Positions 9,185 to 20,055 of a stretch of 64,000 nucleotides of DNA are shown piece by piece. The DNA lies in the NCBI RefSeq assembly GCF_020639365.1, contig NZ_JAINUL010000001.1:1415344-1479343 (forward strand), read 5' to 3'. Under the pieces are notes generated by a model, which did no database searches, was not told where the DNA came from, and saw nothing but the letters and a program-made list of their open reading frames with translations. The stretch comes from Streptomyces flavotricini. GTDB taxonomy: Bacteria > Actinomycetota > Actinomycetes > Streptomycetales > Streptomycetaceae. Position numbers and translations under genes: made by a program. Position 1 is the first letter of the stretch. The number at the start of each line of letters is the position of its first letter.

Positions 9185-9655
9185 CTACGGGCTGTCCTCC
9201 CGCAGGCGGAATCCGGTGACCAGGCCGGGCCGGATCCGAATGGCGCCCGATGCGGTACCCGGGGCCCAAGGCTGGAGCAGGCGCGCGTAGCGCTCGATCT
9301 CGGTGGGGTCGGTAACGGCAGTGGCGTAACCGGTCGCGACCACGCTCCAACCCAGGTGTGACCGCGGATCGATAGTGTCCGCTTCGTACGCGACGACGAT
9401 GCCCGCGTCTTCCTGGGTCGCGAGCAGCGCTGCGAGCGTCGAGCCGTCCTGAACGCGAACGATGATGTCACCCGCGTCGAGAAGGTGGTTGACCGGACGG
9501 ACGGCGGGCAGCGCGTGCCGGGTGAAGACGATGCGCCCCAGCTCTATGGAACCCAGCAGCTTCAGCGCCTCGCCGGTAGGCAGATCCTCCACGCGCCGCT
9601 TCGCCGTCCGGAGAGCGACCGGAGTGGGGGCCGTACCGAATCGATGGCTCTTCAT
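9185..9655 (-). CDS. Pyridoxamine 5'-phosphate oxidase-fold (PPOX) flavoprotein
   Basis: The 156-residue protein has the split beta-barrel PPOX fold. It shows a helix with EALKLLGSIELGRIVF, a strand motif ALPAVRPVNHLLD, then RVQDGSTLAALL, and a GWSVVATGYA motif. Small actinobacterial members bind F420, FMN or heme and reduce quinones or other substrates. Several are hypoxia-induced in the DosR regulon (for example Rv2004c-neighbour and Rv3131-type genes are coregulated), so the family fits the neighbourhood. The ATG at 9655 is preceded by GAGG. A GTG three codons upstream is possible. A pair of the 15-nt palindromes lies 117-151 bases upstream (9772-9806). Confidence 0.8.
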   Translation of the reverse strand: MKSHRFGTAPTPVALRTAKRRVEDLPTGEALKLLGSIELGRIVFTRHALPAVRPVNHLLDAGDIIVRVQDGSTLAALLATQEDAGIVVAYEADTIDPRSHLGWSVVATGYATAVTDPTEIERYARLLQPWAPGTASGAIRIRPGLVTGFRLREDSP

Positions 9656-9771
9656 CGTGGGCACCTCGGTCAGCAGGAGGACGTCGGTCGCTCATCCGCA
9701 GTGGGCTCGGCGGCAGCGGCCGCAGAGGGAGGTCTCCTGCCAGGGTCTCCGGGGCGCACTCGTCCGGACAG

Positions 9772-9806
9772 GGGCCGGTCGGACCACAGGGGGGGCCACA
9801 GGGCCC
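9772..9806. promoter_or_regulatory. Pair of DevR/OsdR-box-like 15-nt palindromes
   Basis: Two copies of the island motif start 20 bases apart: GGGCCGGTCGGACCA at 9772-9786 and GGGGCCACAGGGCCC at 9792-9806. They sit between the divergent PPOX gene (starting at 9655) and the Crp-like remnant (starting at 9868). The shape (GGGNC, five-base spacer, GNCCC) resembles the mycobacterial DevR box, which has a four-base spacer. Binding by the adjacent response regulator is inferred. Confidence 0.5.
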
Positions 9807-9867
9807 ATGCCCGGGAGGGGCCGGACCCCCCAAGACTGGAGGCACACTCGAATCAAGGAGGCTGTTC

Positions 9868-10134
9868 ATGAGCACCCCCTCCTCTCCCCACCCGCTTCGC
9901 CACGGCGCTGGCCACCGAGTGCCGTTCCCGGCTGATGGAACTGGCCCACGAGGTCAATTTCGACGAGGGTACGAGTTCGACGCGGAGCGAGTGCGGGCGC
10001 TGATGGACGCCGACGCCGTATTCGGCTCCGCCCTCGGCCATTGGGTCGGGGAGGTCCTCGCCCACCGGCTGCAGGCGGCCCGAGTTCGCCTTCTCGATCT
10101 GTACGCGCCCCACGGCAGCGGCAGCTTCCTCTGA
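9868..10134 (+). pseudogene. Crp-like cNMP-binding protein, internally deleted
   Basis: The ends of a small cyclic-nucleotide-binding-domain protein are recognisable but the middle is missing. An N-terminal piece (FATALATECRSRLMELAHEV, then NFDEG) is read in the +1 frame at about 9896-9969. The C-terminal piece starting YEFDAERVRALMDADAVFG and ending RLLDLYAPHGSGSFL is read in the frame of the ATG at 9868. The two join at the bases cgacgagggtacgag (9961-9975), so the beta-roll that would bind the nucleotide is gone. The good AAGGAGG ribosome site (about 9854) remains. The open frame of 88 codons could still give a peptide. A second gene at 28601-28850 shows the same kind of deletion, again just before a CBS-BON gene. 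Confidence 0.7.
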
Positions 10135-10162
10135 CCATCCGTACGGCGAAGGAGCCCCGGCC

Positions 10163-10813
10163 ATGCCCGCATCCCGCTACACCGTCAGTGACGTCATGAC
10201 GCACACCGCGATCGCCATCGGCCGGGAGGCGTCCTACAAGGAGATCGTCGAGCTGATGCATCAGTGGAAGGTCAGCGCGGTCCCCGTCCTGGAGGGCGAG
10301 GGCCGGGTCGTCGGCGTGGTCTCCGAGGCGGACCTGCTGCCGAAGGAGGAGTTCCGGCGTACGGATCCCTCTCTGCCCGATCAGCTGGAGGAGGCGTCGA
10401 AGGCCGCCGGGGTGCTGGCCGAGGAGCTCATGTCGAGCCCGGCGATCACCGTGCACCCCGATGCTCCGGTCGCCGAGGCCGCCCGGATCATGGCCCGCAA
10501 GCACGTCAAGCGCCTGCCGGTCGTCAACGCGCTGGACATGCTGGAGGGCGTGGTCAGTCGCAGTGACCTCCTGAAGGTGTTCCTGCGGCCCGACGAGGAG
10601 CTCGAAGAGGAGATCCGCCACGACGTGCTTGCCGAACTGGCGCGCGGTACGACCGTGAATTTCGTCGTGCAGGAAGGCGTCGTCACCTTGTACGGCCCGC
10701 TGCGCGACCGCCACCTGGTACCGCTTCTCGCACGAGCCATCCGTACGGTCGAAGGTGTCGTGGACGTCAGGATGGACTCGGACCGCCCGCTCGATGCGGC
10801 TGCCCGGTCCTGA
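10163..10813 (+). CDS. CBS-CBS-BON domain protein (copy 1)
   Basis: The 216-residue protein has two CBS domains (about residues 6-65 and 88-142) and a C-terminal BON domain (about 145-207, ending TVEGVVDVRMDSDRP). The repeated VSAVPVLEGEGRVVGVVSE and KRLPVVNALDMLEGVVSRS stretches are typical CBS motifs. CBS pairs bind adenine nucleotides, and BON domains are proposed to bind membranes or ligands. The protein is therefore a likely soluble energy-status sensor, with no catalytic residues. It follows the Crp-like remnant by 28 bases. Its closest paralogue in the window is at 28862-29515, which shares the insert after LLPKEEF and also follows a Crp-like remnant. That suggests a duplicated Crp/CBS-BON unit. 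Confidence 0.88.
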   Translation: MPASRYTVSDVMTHTAIAIGREASYKEIVELMHQWKVSAVPVLEGEGRVVGVVSEADLLPKEEFRRTDPSLPDQLEEASKAAGVLAEELMSSPAITVHPDAPVAEAARIMARKHVKRLPVVNALDMLEGVVSRSDLLKVFLRPDEELEEEIRHDVLAELARGTTVNFVVQEGVVTLYGPLRDRHLVPLLARAIRTVEGVVDVRMDSDRPLDAAARS

Positions 10814-10911
10814 CCGTCGGCACGTACCTGGCCGCGCCATGGGGTGCATCGCATTCCCCGCTGAGACAATCCGACTGAAGAAACGAATTTCGGACCAAAC
10901 CAGGGGCGATC

Positions 10912-11616
10912 ATGGCCGACGATTCGAACGCCTCCGCCGAGGCTCCCATCAAGGTGTTCCTCCTCGACGACCACGAGGTGGTCAGGCGCGGACTGCACGA
11001 CCTCCTCGACGCCGAACCGGACATCACCGTCGTGGGCGAGGCGGGCACGGCCGAGCAGGCCGTGGCCCGCGGACCGGCACTGCGGCCGGACGTCGCCGTG
11101 CTCGATGTGCGTCTCCCCGACGGCGACGGGATCAGCGTGTGCCGCGAGCTGCGCTCGCGCATGCCGGACCTGGCCTGTCTGATGCTGACCTCGTTCGACG
11201 ACGAGGACGCCCTGCTGGACGCCATCATGGCCGGTGCCGCCGGATACGTGCTGAAGCAGATCAAGGGCTCGGACCTCGTCTCCGCGGTGCGGACGATCGC
11301 AACGGGCCAGTCCATGCTGGACCCGGCCACCACCGCCCGCCTGATGCATTCGCTGCGCGATCCGGACGTGTCCAAGGAGCCCGAGGACGCTCGGCTCACC
11401 GGTCTCTCCGAGCGGGAGCGGGCGGTGCTGGAACTCATCGGCGAGGGCATGACCAACCGGCAGATCGCCAAGCAGCTCTACCTGTCGGAGAAGACGGTCA
11501 AGAACCACATCTCGCGGCTCCTGGGCAAGCTGGGCGTGGAACGGCGGGTCCAAGCGGCCGTGATCGCGGCCCAGGTCCACGAGCACGAGCACGAGATCGG
11601 CGACCCGAAGCACTAG
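10912..11616 (+). CDS. osdR: NarL/DevR-type response regulator (OsdR-like)
   Basis: The 234-residue protein has a receiver domain (residues 12-130; phospho-acceptor Asp65 in [11 protein letters not shown], Thr/Ser switch in LMLTSFDDE, Lys in GYVLKQIKG) and a LuxR-type helix-turn-helix (about 160-222, [20 protein letters not shown]). It is a DNA-binding activator of the DevR/DosR class. The cognate kinase is read convergently 19 bases downstream. The pair, the island content and the DevR-box-like palindromes all point to an OsdR/OsdK (S. coelicolor) or DevR/DevS (mycobacteria) homologue. The gene symbol is assigned on that combined evidence, not on a database match. I see no clear operator in its own 98-base upstream region. 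Confidence 0.85.
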   Translation: MADDSNASAEAPIKVFLLDDHEVVRRGLHDLLDAEPDITVVGEAGTAEQAVARGPALRPDVAVLDVRLPDGDGISVCRELRSRMPDLACLMLTSFDDEDALLDAIMAGAAGYVLKQIKGSDLVSAVRTIATGQSMLDPATTARLMHSLRDPDVSKEPEDARLTGLSERERAVLELIGEGMTNRQIAKQLYLSEKTVKNHISRLLGKLGVERRVQAAVIAAQVHEHEHEIGDPKH

Positions 11617-11635
11617 CCAGGTCGACAGGCACGGG

Positions 11636-13369
11636 TCACGGCGACGGGGGCTTCAGCGGTACCCGCCATTCCAGGCGGGTCCCCCGCTCCCCCGCACCCC
11701 GCGCAGCGACCCCCATGGTCCCACCGAGCTTCTCGGCGCGCTCGGCGAGGTTGCGCAGACCGCTGCGCCGGCCGCCGTCGGGCAGGCCGATGCCTTCATC
11801 GGTCACCGTGACCGTCAGCGTGCCGTTGGCCGCGACGACGGAGACCTCCGCCCGGGCGGCCCGCGCATGCCGGGCGACGTTGGTCAGGGCCTCTCCGACG
11901 ACGGCAAGGACCTCTTCGGCCACGTTCGCGGGAACGTCGGTGTCGATCAGCCCTTCCATGCTCAGTGCCGGGGTGAACCCGAGGACGGCGGCAGCCTCGT
12001 CGATGGCCTGGACGGTTCGGGAGCGCAGCTTCAGGGGCTTTCCGGCCGCTTCGTGTTCACGGAGCCCGAAGATGGTGGATCTAATGATCTTGATGGTGGC
12101 GTCGAGGTCGTCTACGGCCCGCGCCAGCCGTTCGGAGGCTTGGGGATGGTCTACGAAGCGTTGCGCACTCTGGAGGGTCATGCCGGTGGCGAAGAGGCGC
12201 TGGATGGCAAGGTCGTGGAGATCGCGGGCGATCCGGTCGTGGTCCTCGAGCAGGCTCATCTGCTCGGCGTCGTGGCGCCGGTCGGCCAGTTCCAGGGCGA
12301 GGGCGGCCTGACCGGCGAAACCGGCCAGGGGGGCGACCTCCGCAGGGGCGAACACGGGACGGCCGTGACGCCTGGCCAGCATCATGACGCCGCTGAGCTT
12401 CTCCTTGGTGCCGACGGTGACGGCGACGGCCGGGCCGAAACCCGTCCAGCGTTCGGTCTGCACGGTGACCCGCTCGTCGGTCGCCACGTCCGTGACCGTG
12501 ATCAGGCCGTCGTTGGCGAGGGCGGCCTCGGCGAGGGTGCCCTCGGTACCGGGCAGGATGATGTCGCGGTGGGCCTCGGCGCCTTCTCCCAGGACGAGGG
12601 AGCCGCGTAGTTCTCCCGTGGGGCCGAGGATGTAGAAGATGCCCATGTCCGCGCCGGCGATGTCCTTGGCACGCTCCAACATGCCTTCGAGGACCTCGTC
12701 CCGGGGAGTGCCGGAGAGCAGGGCGCTGGTGATGTCGGAGCTGGCCGCCAGCCAGCGCTCGCGCAGCCGGACCTCCTCGAAGAGGCGTGCGTTCTCGATG
12801 GCGATACCGGCCGCGACGGCGAGGGTGGACAGGACTGCTTCGTCCTCCTCGTCGAAGTCGGTGCCGCCGCGCTTCTCGGTGAGGTAGAGGTTGCCGAAGA
12901 CGTCCTCGCGGACCCGGATGGGGACGCCGAGAAAGGAGTGCATCGGGGGGTGGTGGGCCGGGAAGCCGTACGAGGCGGGGTGCTCGGAGAGCTCGGAGAG
13001 CCTCAGCGCTTCCGGGTGACGGATCAGCTCGCCGAGGATGCCGTGGCCGGAGGGCAGGTCGCCGATCTGCGCGCGGAGCTCCTCGCTGATGCCCACGGGA
13101 AGGAACTGCGCGAGCTTCTGGTCGTCGCCGATGACGCCGAGGGCCCCGTATTCGGCGTCGACCAGGACCACCGCGGCCTCGACGATCCCGCGCAGCACCT
13201 GGGGCAGGTCCAGTTCACGGCCGACCGACATGACGGCTTCCAGCAGGCCGTTCAGGCGGTCCCGGGTACCTCTGACCTCGTCCATCCGGACCTGGAGCTC
13301 GTCGAGCAGTTCGTCCAGCCGCAGCCGCGGCACGCCGCTTCCCTGGACGTACCGACCGCCTGCGCTCAT
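11636..13369 (-). CDS. osdK: Twin-GAF histidine kinase, DevS/DosS-like (OsdK-like)
   Basis: The 577-residue soluble kinase has two GAF domains (about residues 45-205 and 215-370), a HisKA_3 dimerisation helix with His385 (RIARDLHDLAIQRLF), and a HATPase domain (EALTNVARHARA, DEGIGLPDGGRRSGLRNLAERA). The first GAF domain carries FPAHHPPMHSFLGVP. Its His140 aligns with the proximal heme ligand of mycobacterial DevS (H149 in the same HPPM context), so O2/NO/CO sensing by heme is a reasonable prediction. The ATG at 13369 is preceded by GGAGGTGGGAC and is chosen over the longer frame to 13414. The response regulator gene is convergent, 19 bases away. No membrane segment is visible, as in DevS. Confidence 0.87.
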   Translation of the reverse strand: MSAGGRYVQGSGVPRLRLDELLDELQVRMDEVRGTRDRLNGLLEAVMSVGRELDLPQVLRGIVEAAVVLVDAEYGALGVIGDDQKLAQFLPVGISEELRAQIGDLPSGHGILGELIRHPEALRLSELSEHPASYGFPAHHPPMHSFLGVPIRVREDVFGNLYLTEKRGGTDFDEEDEAVLSTLAVAAGIAIENARLFEEVRLRERWLAASSDITSALLSGTPRDEVLEGMLERAKDIAGADMGIFYILGPTGELRGSLVLGEGAEAHRDIILPGTEGTLAEAALANDGLITVTDVATDERVTVQTERWTGFGPAVAVTVGTKEKLSGVMMLARRHGRPVFAPAEVAPLAGFAGQAALALELADRRHDAEQMSLLEDHDRIARDLHDLAIQRLFATGMTLQSAQRFVDHPQASERLARAVDDLDATIKIIRSTIFGLREHEAAGKPLKLRSRTVQAIDEAAAVLGFTPALSMEGLIDTDVPANVAEEVLAVVGEALTNVARHARAARAEVSVVAANGTLTVTVTDEGIGLPDGGRRSGLRNLAERAEKLGGTMGVAARGAGERGTRLEWRVPLKPPSP

Positions 13370-13442
13370 GTCCCACCTCCGGGCGGCAGCAGCCGTGGGT
13401 GCCGCTTCCTTCACGGTAGTCCCGGCCGGGTGGGCGTGCCGC

Positions 13443-13717
13443 TCAACCGGTTCCGCCGGCTTCGTACGGGCGCGGCGGCCGGATGGGCGGCGCGGGAGCC
13501 TCGTGCAGGTGCCGGACGTGGGCGTCGGGGCCGGGGAAGAACACAGTGGTACGGCCTGTGTCGGACCAGCGCACGTCGTAGGGCGGGGTGCCGTCCGTGT
13601 GGTGCAGAGCGATGACCTCCCCGTCGCGACCCGGCGTCCCGACGGCAGGGCCGCCCACGACGATCTGGTCGCCCACTTCGGCGTGGATCCCGTTCCCGGG
13701 GGTGTACACGTTCATGA

Positions 13718-13721
<4 letters not shown>
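13443..13721 (-). CDS. DUF1918 small protein
   Basis: The 92-residue protein has the DUF1918 core: HAEVGDQIVVGG, then GRDGEVIALHH, PPYDVRWSDTGR and TVFFPGPDAHVRH. This is an SH3-like small barrel common in actinomycetes; the function is not established. Its ATG at 13719-13721 overlaps the TGA of the P-type ATPase gene (ATGA), so the two are probably translationally coupled. A second in-frame ATG at 13715 is possible. It is the last gene of the USP-USP-ATPase-DUF1918 operon. DUF1918 genes often accompany stress-island genes in Streptomyces, but a role here is inference only. Confidence 0.82.
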
Positions 13722-16291
<2,570 letters not shown>

Positions 16292-16298
16292 CGCGGGC

Positions 16299-17162
16299 TC
16301 AACCGGTGGGGACGGTGATCACCGGGCAGTGCGCGCGGTGCAGGAGGCCGTGGACGACGGATCCGATCCGCATGCCGGTGTATCCGCCGCGTCCGCGGCG
16401 GCCCACGACGACGGCCAGGGCGTGCTCGGCCGCGCGTGCCAGTTCCTCGACCGGGTGGCCGGTGAGGACCTCGTGGGTGACGTGCACGTCCGGGTACTTC
16501 TCGGACAGGCCTGCCGTGGCCTCGGAAAGCAGGGTGCGCTGGGCCCGCAGTGCCACCTCCTCTTCGTCCATCATGATCAGGGGCCGCTGCCAGACGCAGA
16601 CGACCCGCAGGGCCGCGCCCCGGAGGTCGGCCTCGTCGAAGGCGAAGGCCAGTGCGGCGGTGGCGGACGCACTGCCGTCGACACCCGCGACGACATAGGC
16701 CGGCTGCTGGCTGATGTGCTCCGCGTCACCCACCACGACGACCGGGCATTCGGCCTGGGCGGTGACGGGGACCACGAGTGAGCCGGCGCTGAAGAACTCC
16801 GCAGTCCGGCTCAGATGGCGGGAGCCGAGCACGACCATGCGGGCGTCCCGCGCCGCGCCACCGAGGACGGGGCCGGGGAAACCGCCCAGCAGATCTGCGG
16901 TGACGGCCACCTCGGGGTGGCGGTTGCGCACCCAGTCCTCGGCTTGTGCCAGTCTTTCCGTCCCTGCCTGCCGCGGGGACATCCGGCCAGGGGTGTCGTC
17001 GACCTGATGGGTGTCGTGCTGGGGCGGTACCGCGAGCACCAGGCGCAGCGGCAGTCGGCGCCGTTGTGCCTCGTCGGCGGCCCAGGCCAGGACGAGGTGC
17101 CAGTCCCTGGCCGGGTCGATGCCCACGACGATGTTCCGGGTTGCTGTCCGGCGGCCGGTCAT
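16299..17162 (-). CDS. Universal stress protein, two UspA domains
   Basis: The 287-residue protein has tandem UspA domains. The first (about residues 8-145) has a partly degenerate nucleotide loop (VLGSRHLSRTAEFFSAGS). The second (about 155-285) has the canonical ATP-binding pattern VVVGRRGRGGYTGMRIGS followed by a buried TVP end. Twin-domain USPs such as Rv2623 bind ATP and influence growth arrest. Its ATG overlaps the stop of the upstream USP gene (17159) by four bases, and the ATPase gene follows after 7 bases. It is therefore the second gene of a tightly coupled operon. Confidence 0.9.
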   Translation of the reverse strand: MTGRRTATRNIVVGIDPARDWHLVLAWAADEAQRRRLPLRLVLAVPPQHDTHQVDDTPGRMSPRQAGTERLAQAEDWVRNRHPEVAVTADLLGGFPGPVLGGAARDARMVVLGSRHLSRTAEFFSAGSLVVPVTAQAECPVVVVGDAEHISQQPAYVVAGVDGSASATAALAFAFDEADLRGAALRVVCVWQRPLIMMDEEEVALRAQRTLLSEATAGLSEKYPDVHVTHEVLTGHPVEELARAAEHALAVVVGRRGRGGYTGMRIGSVVHGLLHRAHCPVITVPTG

Positions 17163-18067
17163 GAGTGGCTCCCGAAGTCGCTGCCGGTCCGGGGGATGAG
17201 CAGGACGGGGCAGTGGGCGTGGTGGACCAGGCTGTGCGTGGACTTGCCCAGATTGGGGGTGATCCCCAGGGCCCCGGGGACCCGGCGGCCGCCCATGACG
17301 AGCAGGTCGGCGTGGCGGGACGCCTCCACGAGGACACCGGCCACGGAGACGCTCTTCTCCGCATGGGCCTGCACGTCCAGATCGGGGAACTCCTCACGGA
17401 TCACGTCCGTGACGGCCCGCAGGGTCTCTGCGTGCCCGGCCGCGATCTCGTCGATCCCGTCGATCATGCTGACCACCTCGCCGACGGACTCGAGCACGTT
17501 CCACACGTGCAGCAGCCGCAGCGAGGCCTTGTGCAGCTCGGCTTCCCGGGCCGCGTACCGGGCGATCAGAAGATCGTGCTCGTCACGCACGGCGGCGGCG
17601 ACGGTGCCGGTCTCCTCGGCCCCGTCGACGCCTCGGACCACGATGACGGGGGTCGTGGCCATGGCCGCCGTATCCAGCCCCACCGAGCCGAGCATGAGGG
17701 AGTTGAAGCCGCCCAGTCCCCGATTGCCCACCACGATCGTGCCATGGAGCCCACCTGCCCGATGCAGGCTGTTGACCGCGTCTGCGCGGCTGAATTCCGT
17801 GGTCACGGTCAGGCCTGGGTGCTCGGCCGAGACGGCCTTGGCCGTGTCGTCGAGGAGCTCCCGACCGTTGAAGCGGACCCGTTCGATGGTCTCCGCCGAC
17901 ACGTACAAGGCCCGGCCGTCGGTGTCGGCCCCGAAAACGATGTGCAGGGGGCGATCGCGACGTACGGCCTCCTTGGCCGCCCACAGGGCAGCGACGCGTG
18001 CCGGCTGCGAGCCGTCCACGCCGACGACGACCGAGCTGGTGTCCGGGGTACGGAATGCGCTTTCCAC
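17159..18067 (-). CDS. Universal stress protein, two UspA domains (operon leader)
   Basis: The 302-residue protein begins with SVVVGVDGSQPARVAAL and contains two UspA folds. The loop motifs are VVGNRGLGGFNSLMLGSV in domain 1 and VMGGRRVPGALGITPNLG in domain 2, and both retain the small-residue pattern of the ATP-binding loop. I take the GTG at 18067 as the start because GGGAGG lies four bases upstream. The open frame begins slightly earlier at 18079. It leads the USP-USP-ATPase-DUF1918 operon. The 242-base divergent region with the CBS-BON gene at 18310 holds at least three of the 15-nt palindromes. Confidence 0.9.
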   Translation of the reverse strand: MESAFRTPDTSSVVVGVDGSQPARVAALWAAKEAVRRDRPLHIVFGADTDGRALYVSAETIERVRFNGRELLDDTAKAVSAEHPGLTVTTEFSRADAVNSLHRAGGLHGTIVVGNRGLGGFNSLMLGSVGLDTAAMATTPVIVVRGVDGAEETGTVAAAVRDEHDLLIARYAAREAELHKASLRLLHVWNVLESVGEVVSMIDGIDEIAAGHAETLRAVTDVIREEFPDLDVQAHAEKSVSVAGVLVEASRHADLLVMGGRRVPGALGITPNLGKSTHSLVHHAHCPVLLIPRTGSDFGSHS

Positions 18068-18156
18068 GGTTCCTCCCAACCGAGAAGCCGATGAGGGCCA
18101 CCACTCACGCTGGCACCGTCGATGCTCCGGGGCGAGGGCCGCCCGGGACCACCGTC

Positions 18157-18221
18157 GGGACCAAAGGTCCCCATCGCCCTGGCCGGGCCCTTACGGACCA
18201 CAGGACGGGACCGTTCGGCCC
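18157..18221. promoter_or_regulatory. Three DevR/OsdR-box-like palindromes in a divergent promoter region
   Basis: GGGACCAAAGGTCCC (18157-18171) is a perfect inverted repeat. GGGCCCTTACGGACC (18185-18199) and GGGACCGTTCGGCCC (18207-18221) share its 15-nt frame and start 22 bases apart. The region separates the USP/ATPase operon (minus strand, starting at 18067) from the CBS-BON gene (plus strand, starting at 18310). The sites could thus serve both promoters. Control by the OsdR-like regulator is inferred. Confidence 0.6.
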
Positions 18222-18309
18222 TCGATCGCCGGAAGGCCCCGACGGATGGTGGGGGCAGGCCCCGCAGCGTGCACGGACCTGGCGGGACACGGCGGAGCAG
18301 GAGGACCTC

Positions 18310-18960
18310 ATGAAGCACATCAAAGTGGCGGACTTGATGACCGACGAGGTCGCCTCCGTGACGCCGGACACCCCCTTCAAGGACGTTGCGAAGCTCCTCT
18401 CCCAGTACGACATCACGGGAGTCCCGGTCCTGGACGACCAGGACCGTGTCGTGGGTGTCGTTTCACAGACGGACCTGCTGGCGCACACGGCCCGGCACAA
18501 CAGCGCAGTGGCCGTGCCGCCCACCGCGGGCAACGTCATGTCCGCGCCCGCGGTCACGATCCACCCCGAAGAAACAGTGGCCGACGCCGCCCGGCTGATG
18601 ACCCGCCGGAGCATCGAACGCCTCCCCGTCGTGGACGTGGAGGACCGGCTCGTCGGCATCGTCACCCGCCGGGACCTGCTCCGCACGTTCCTGCGCCCGG
18701 ACTCCGAGATCCGTCGGCGAGTGACCGACGAGGTCCTCGCGGAAGTACTCCGTGTGCCGGCGGGTGACGTCGACGTGCACGTGGTGGACGGCATCGTCAC
18801 TCTGGACGGCCAGGTCGAGCTCCGAAGCCAGCTCCCCGTACTGCGCAACCTCGTCGAACACCTCGACGGGGTGGTCGCCGTGGCATCGCGCGTCACCGCC
18901 CGAACCGACGACACGGCAACCGCTCAAGCCGGCCACGCCCGCCATGCGATGCCGTGGTGA
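18310..18960 (+). CDS. CBS-CBS-BON domain protein (copy 2)
   Basis: The 216-residue protein has two CBS domains (about residues 5-60 and 75-130; motifs ITGVPVLDDQDRVVGVVSQ and ERLPVVDVEDRLVGIVTRR) and a BON domain (about 140-200). The ATG at 18310 is preceded by AGGAGG. The protein has a longer polar tail than its paralogues (ending HARHAMPW). It is followed directly by a broken USP gene, so this unit once had the CBS-BON/USP order also seen at 20056-21652 and 30353-31923. The likely role is adenine-nucleotide sensing; no partner is known from the sequence. Confidence 0.88.
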   Translation: MKHIKVADLMTDEVASVTPDTPFKDVAKLLSQYDITGVPVLDDQDRVVGVVSQTDLLAHTARHNSAVAVPPTAGNVMSAPAVTIHPEETVADAARLMTRRSIERLPVVDVEDRLVGIVTRRDLLRTFLRPDSEIRRRVTDEVLAEVLRVPAGDVDVHVVDGIVTLDGQVELRSQLPVLRNLVEHLDGVVAVASRVTARTDDTATAQAGHARHAMPW

Positions 18961-19356
18961 CGAGGCGCCCGGCCACGCGAAGGCGCTGACCGCGACCTCA
19001 GCGGAACTGCACCGGCGCCATCCGCAGCTGGAGATCACCACGCGCAGCCTCAAAGGCCGACCGGCGGCCGCCCTCGCCGCGGAGGCCGCCGACGCCGGAC
19101 TCCTGGTACTGGGCTCCCGCGGCCTGGGCGGGCTGGTGGGTTTCATCATCGGCTCGGTGGCGATGTCCACCCTGGTCGCAACCGACACCCCGGTCGGGAT
19201 CCGCGGGCGAGCACCTCGTCCGGGCTTCACAGGGCGCCGGACTCGTCGCGTGGGACGCCATGTGCGCCGCTCTCCCCTCGGCCGCACCTCGGTTCGGTCG
19301 CCCACGCGGTGCTGCACCACGCAACGGTCCCTGTGGCCGTCATCGCCCACCGGTGA
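18961..19356 (+). pseudogene. Universal stress protein remnant, middle deleted
   Basis: Reading on from about 18961, the segment AKALTATSAELHRRHPQLE, then LLVLGSRGLGGLVGFIIGSV, is the second half of a first UspA domain. It is very like the intact USPs at 20774 and 31048. The frame then loses similarity, and in another frame the last residues of a second UspA domain (VAHAVLHHATVPVAVIAHR, stop at 19354-19356) reappear. The N-terminal third and most of domain 2 are missing. The gene is inactive as a USP. Confidence 0.7.
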
Positions 19357-19439
19357 AGGGGCGGTCTGCCCGGGCGCCCCGGACGGTTCACCCTCCCCAC
19401 CCTCTCAAATACCCCCTTTTCCCTCGAGAAGGAAAGCCC

Positions 19440-20042
19440 ATGAAGCGTCTGCGCACCGTCGAGGACGTCATGACACACACCGTGATCTCCGTCGACCGCG
19501 ACACCGCGTTCAAGGACATCGTGGAAACACTGCGGATGTGGAACGTCAGCGCCCTCCCGGTCCTGTCCGAGGACGGACGGGTGACCGGTGTCGTCTCGGA
19601 AGCCGACCTGCTGCTCAAACGCCAAGCCACCCGCACGGACCACGACACCACCGCCGGAGAACTGATGACCCGCCCGGCCGTGACCGTCACGAAGGACGCC
19701 ACCATCCCCGTTGCGGCGCGTCTGATGGCCCGCAGCCACCTCAAGCGCCTTCCCGTGGTCGACGAGGACGGCCGCCCGGTCGGTCTCGTCAGCCGCGGCG
19801 ATCTCCTGAAGGTCTACCTCCGCCCGGATGCGGACATCGGCGCCGAGATTCGCGAACTGATCACGTACCGGCTCATTCCGCACGGTTCCACGGAGGTATA
19901 CGTCCACGTCGCCAACGGCATCGCCTACCTGCGCGGGTCGCTGCCGGACCCCACGCTGGAAGACGTCGTCGTGCGCGCCGCCGGCACCGTACCGGGCGTC
20001 GTGGACATCAAGGCGGATTTCACCGCCCCCGTACCCGCATGA
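19440..20042 (+). CDS. CBS-CBS-BON domain protein (copy 3)
   Basis: The 200-residue protein has two CBS domains (about residues 5-60 and 72-128) and a BON domain (about 135-195, ending TVPGVVDIKADF). The start ATG has AAGGA seven bases upstream. It is most like copy 6 at 29584: both begin MK.LRTV.DVMTH and end the second CBS with SRGDLLK.YLRPDADI. It is followed after 13 bases by copy 4, so the two are likely cotranscribed. It is a probable nucleotide-sensing regulatory protein with no enzymatic motif. Confidence 0.88.
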   Translation: MKRLRTVEDVMTHTVISVDRDTAFKDIVETLRMWNVSALPVLSEDGRVTGVVSEADLLLKRQATRTDHDTTAGELMTRPAVTVTKDATIPVAARLMARSHLKRLPVVDEDGRPVGLVSRGDLLKVYLRPDADIGAEIRELITYRLIPHGSTEVYVHVANGIAYLRGSLPDPTLEDVVVRAAGTVPGVVDIKADFTAPVPA

Positions 20043-20055
20043 GGGGACGGCTGCC

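Noticed and set aside
10861..10911. ATTTCGGACCAAACCAGGGG as an autoregulatory box before the response regulator
   Set aside because: Only one half-site resembles the motif, and no inverted partner with the right spacing is present.
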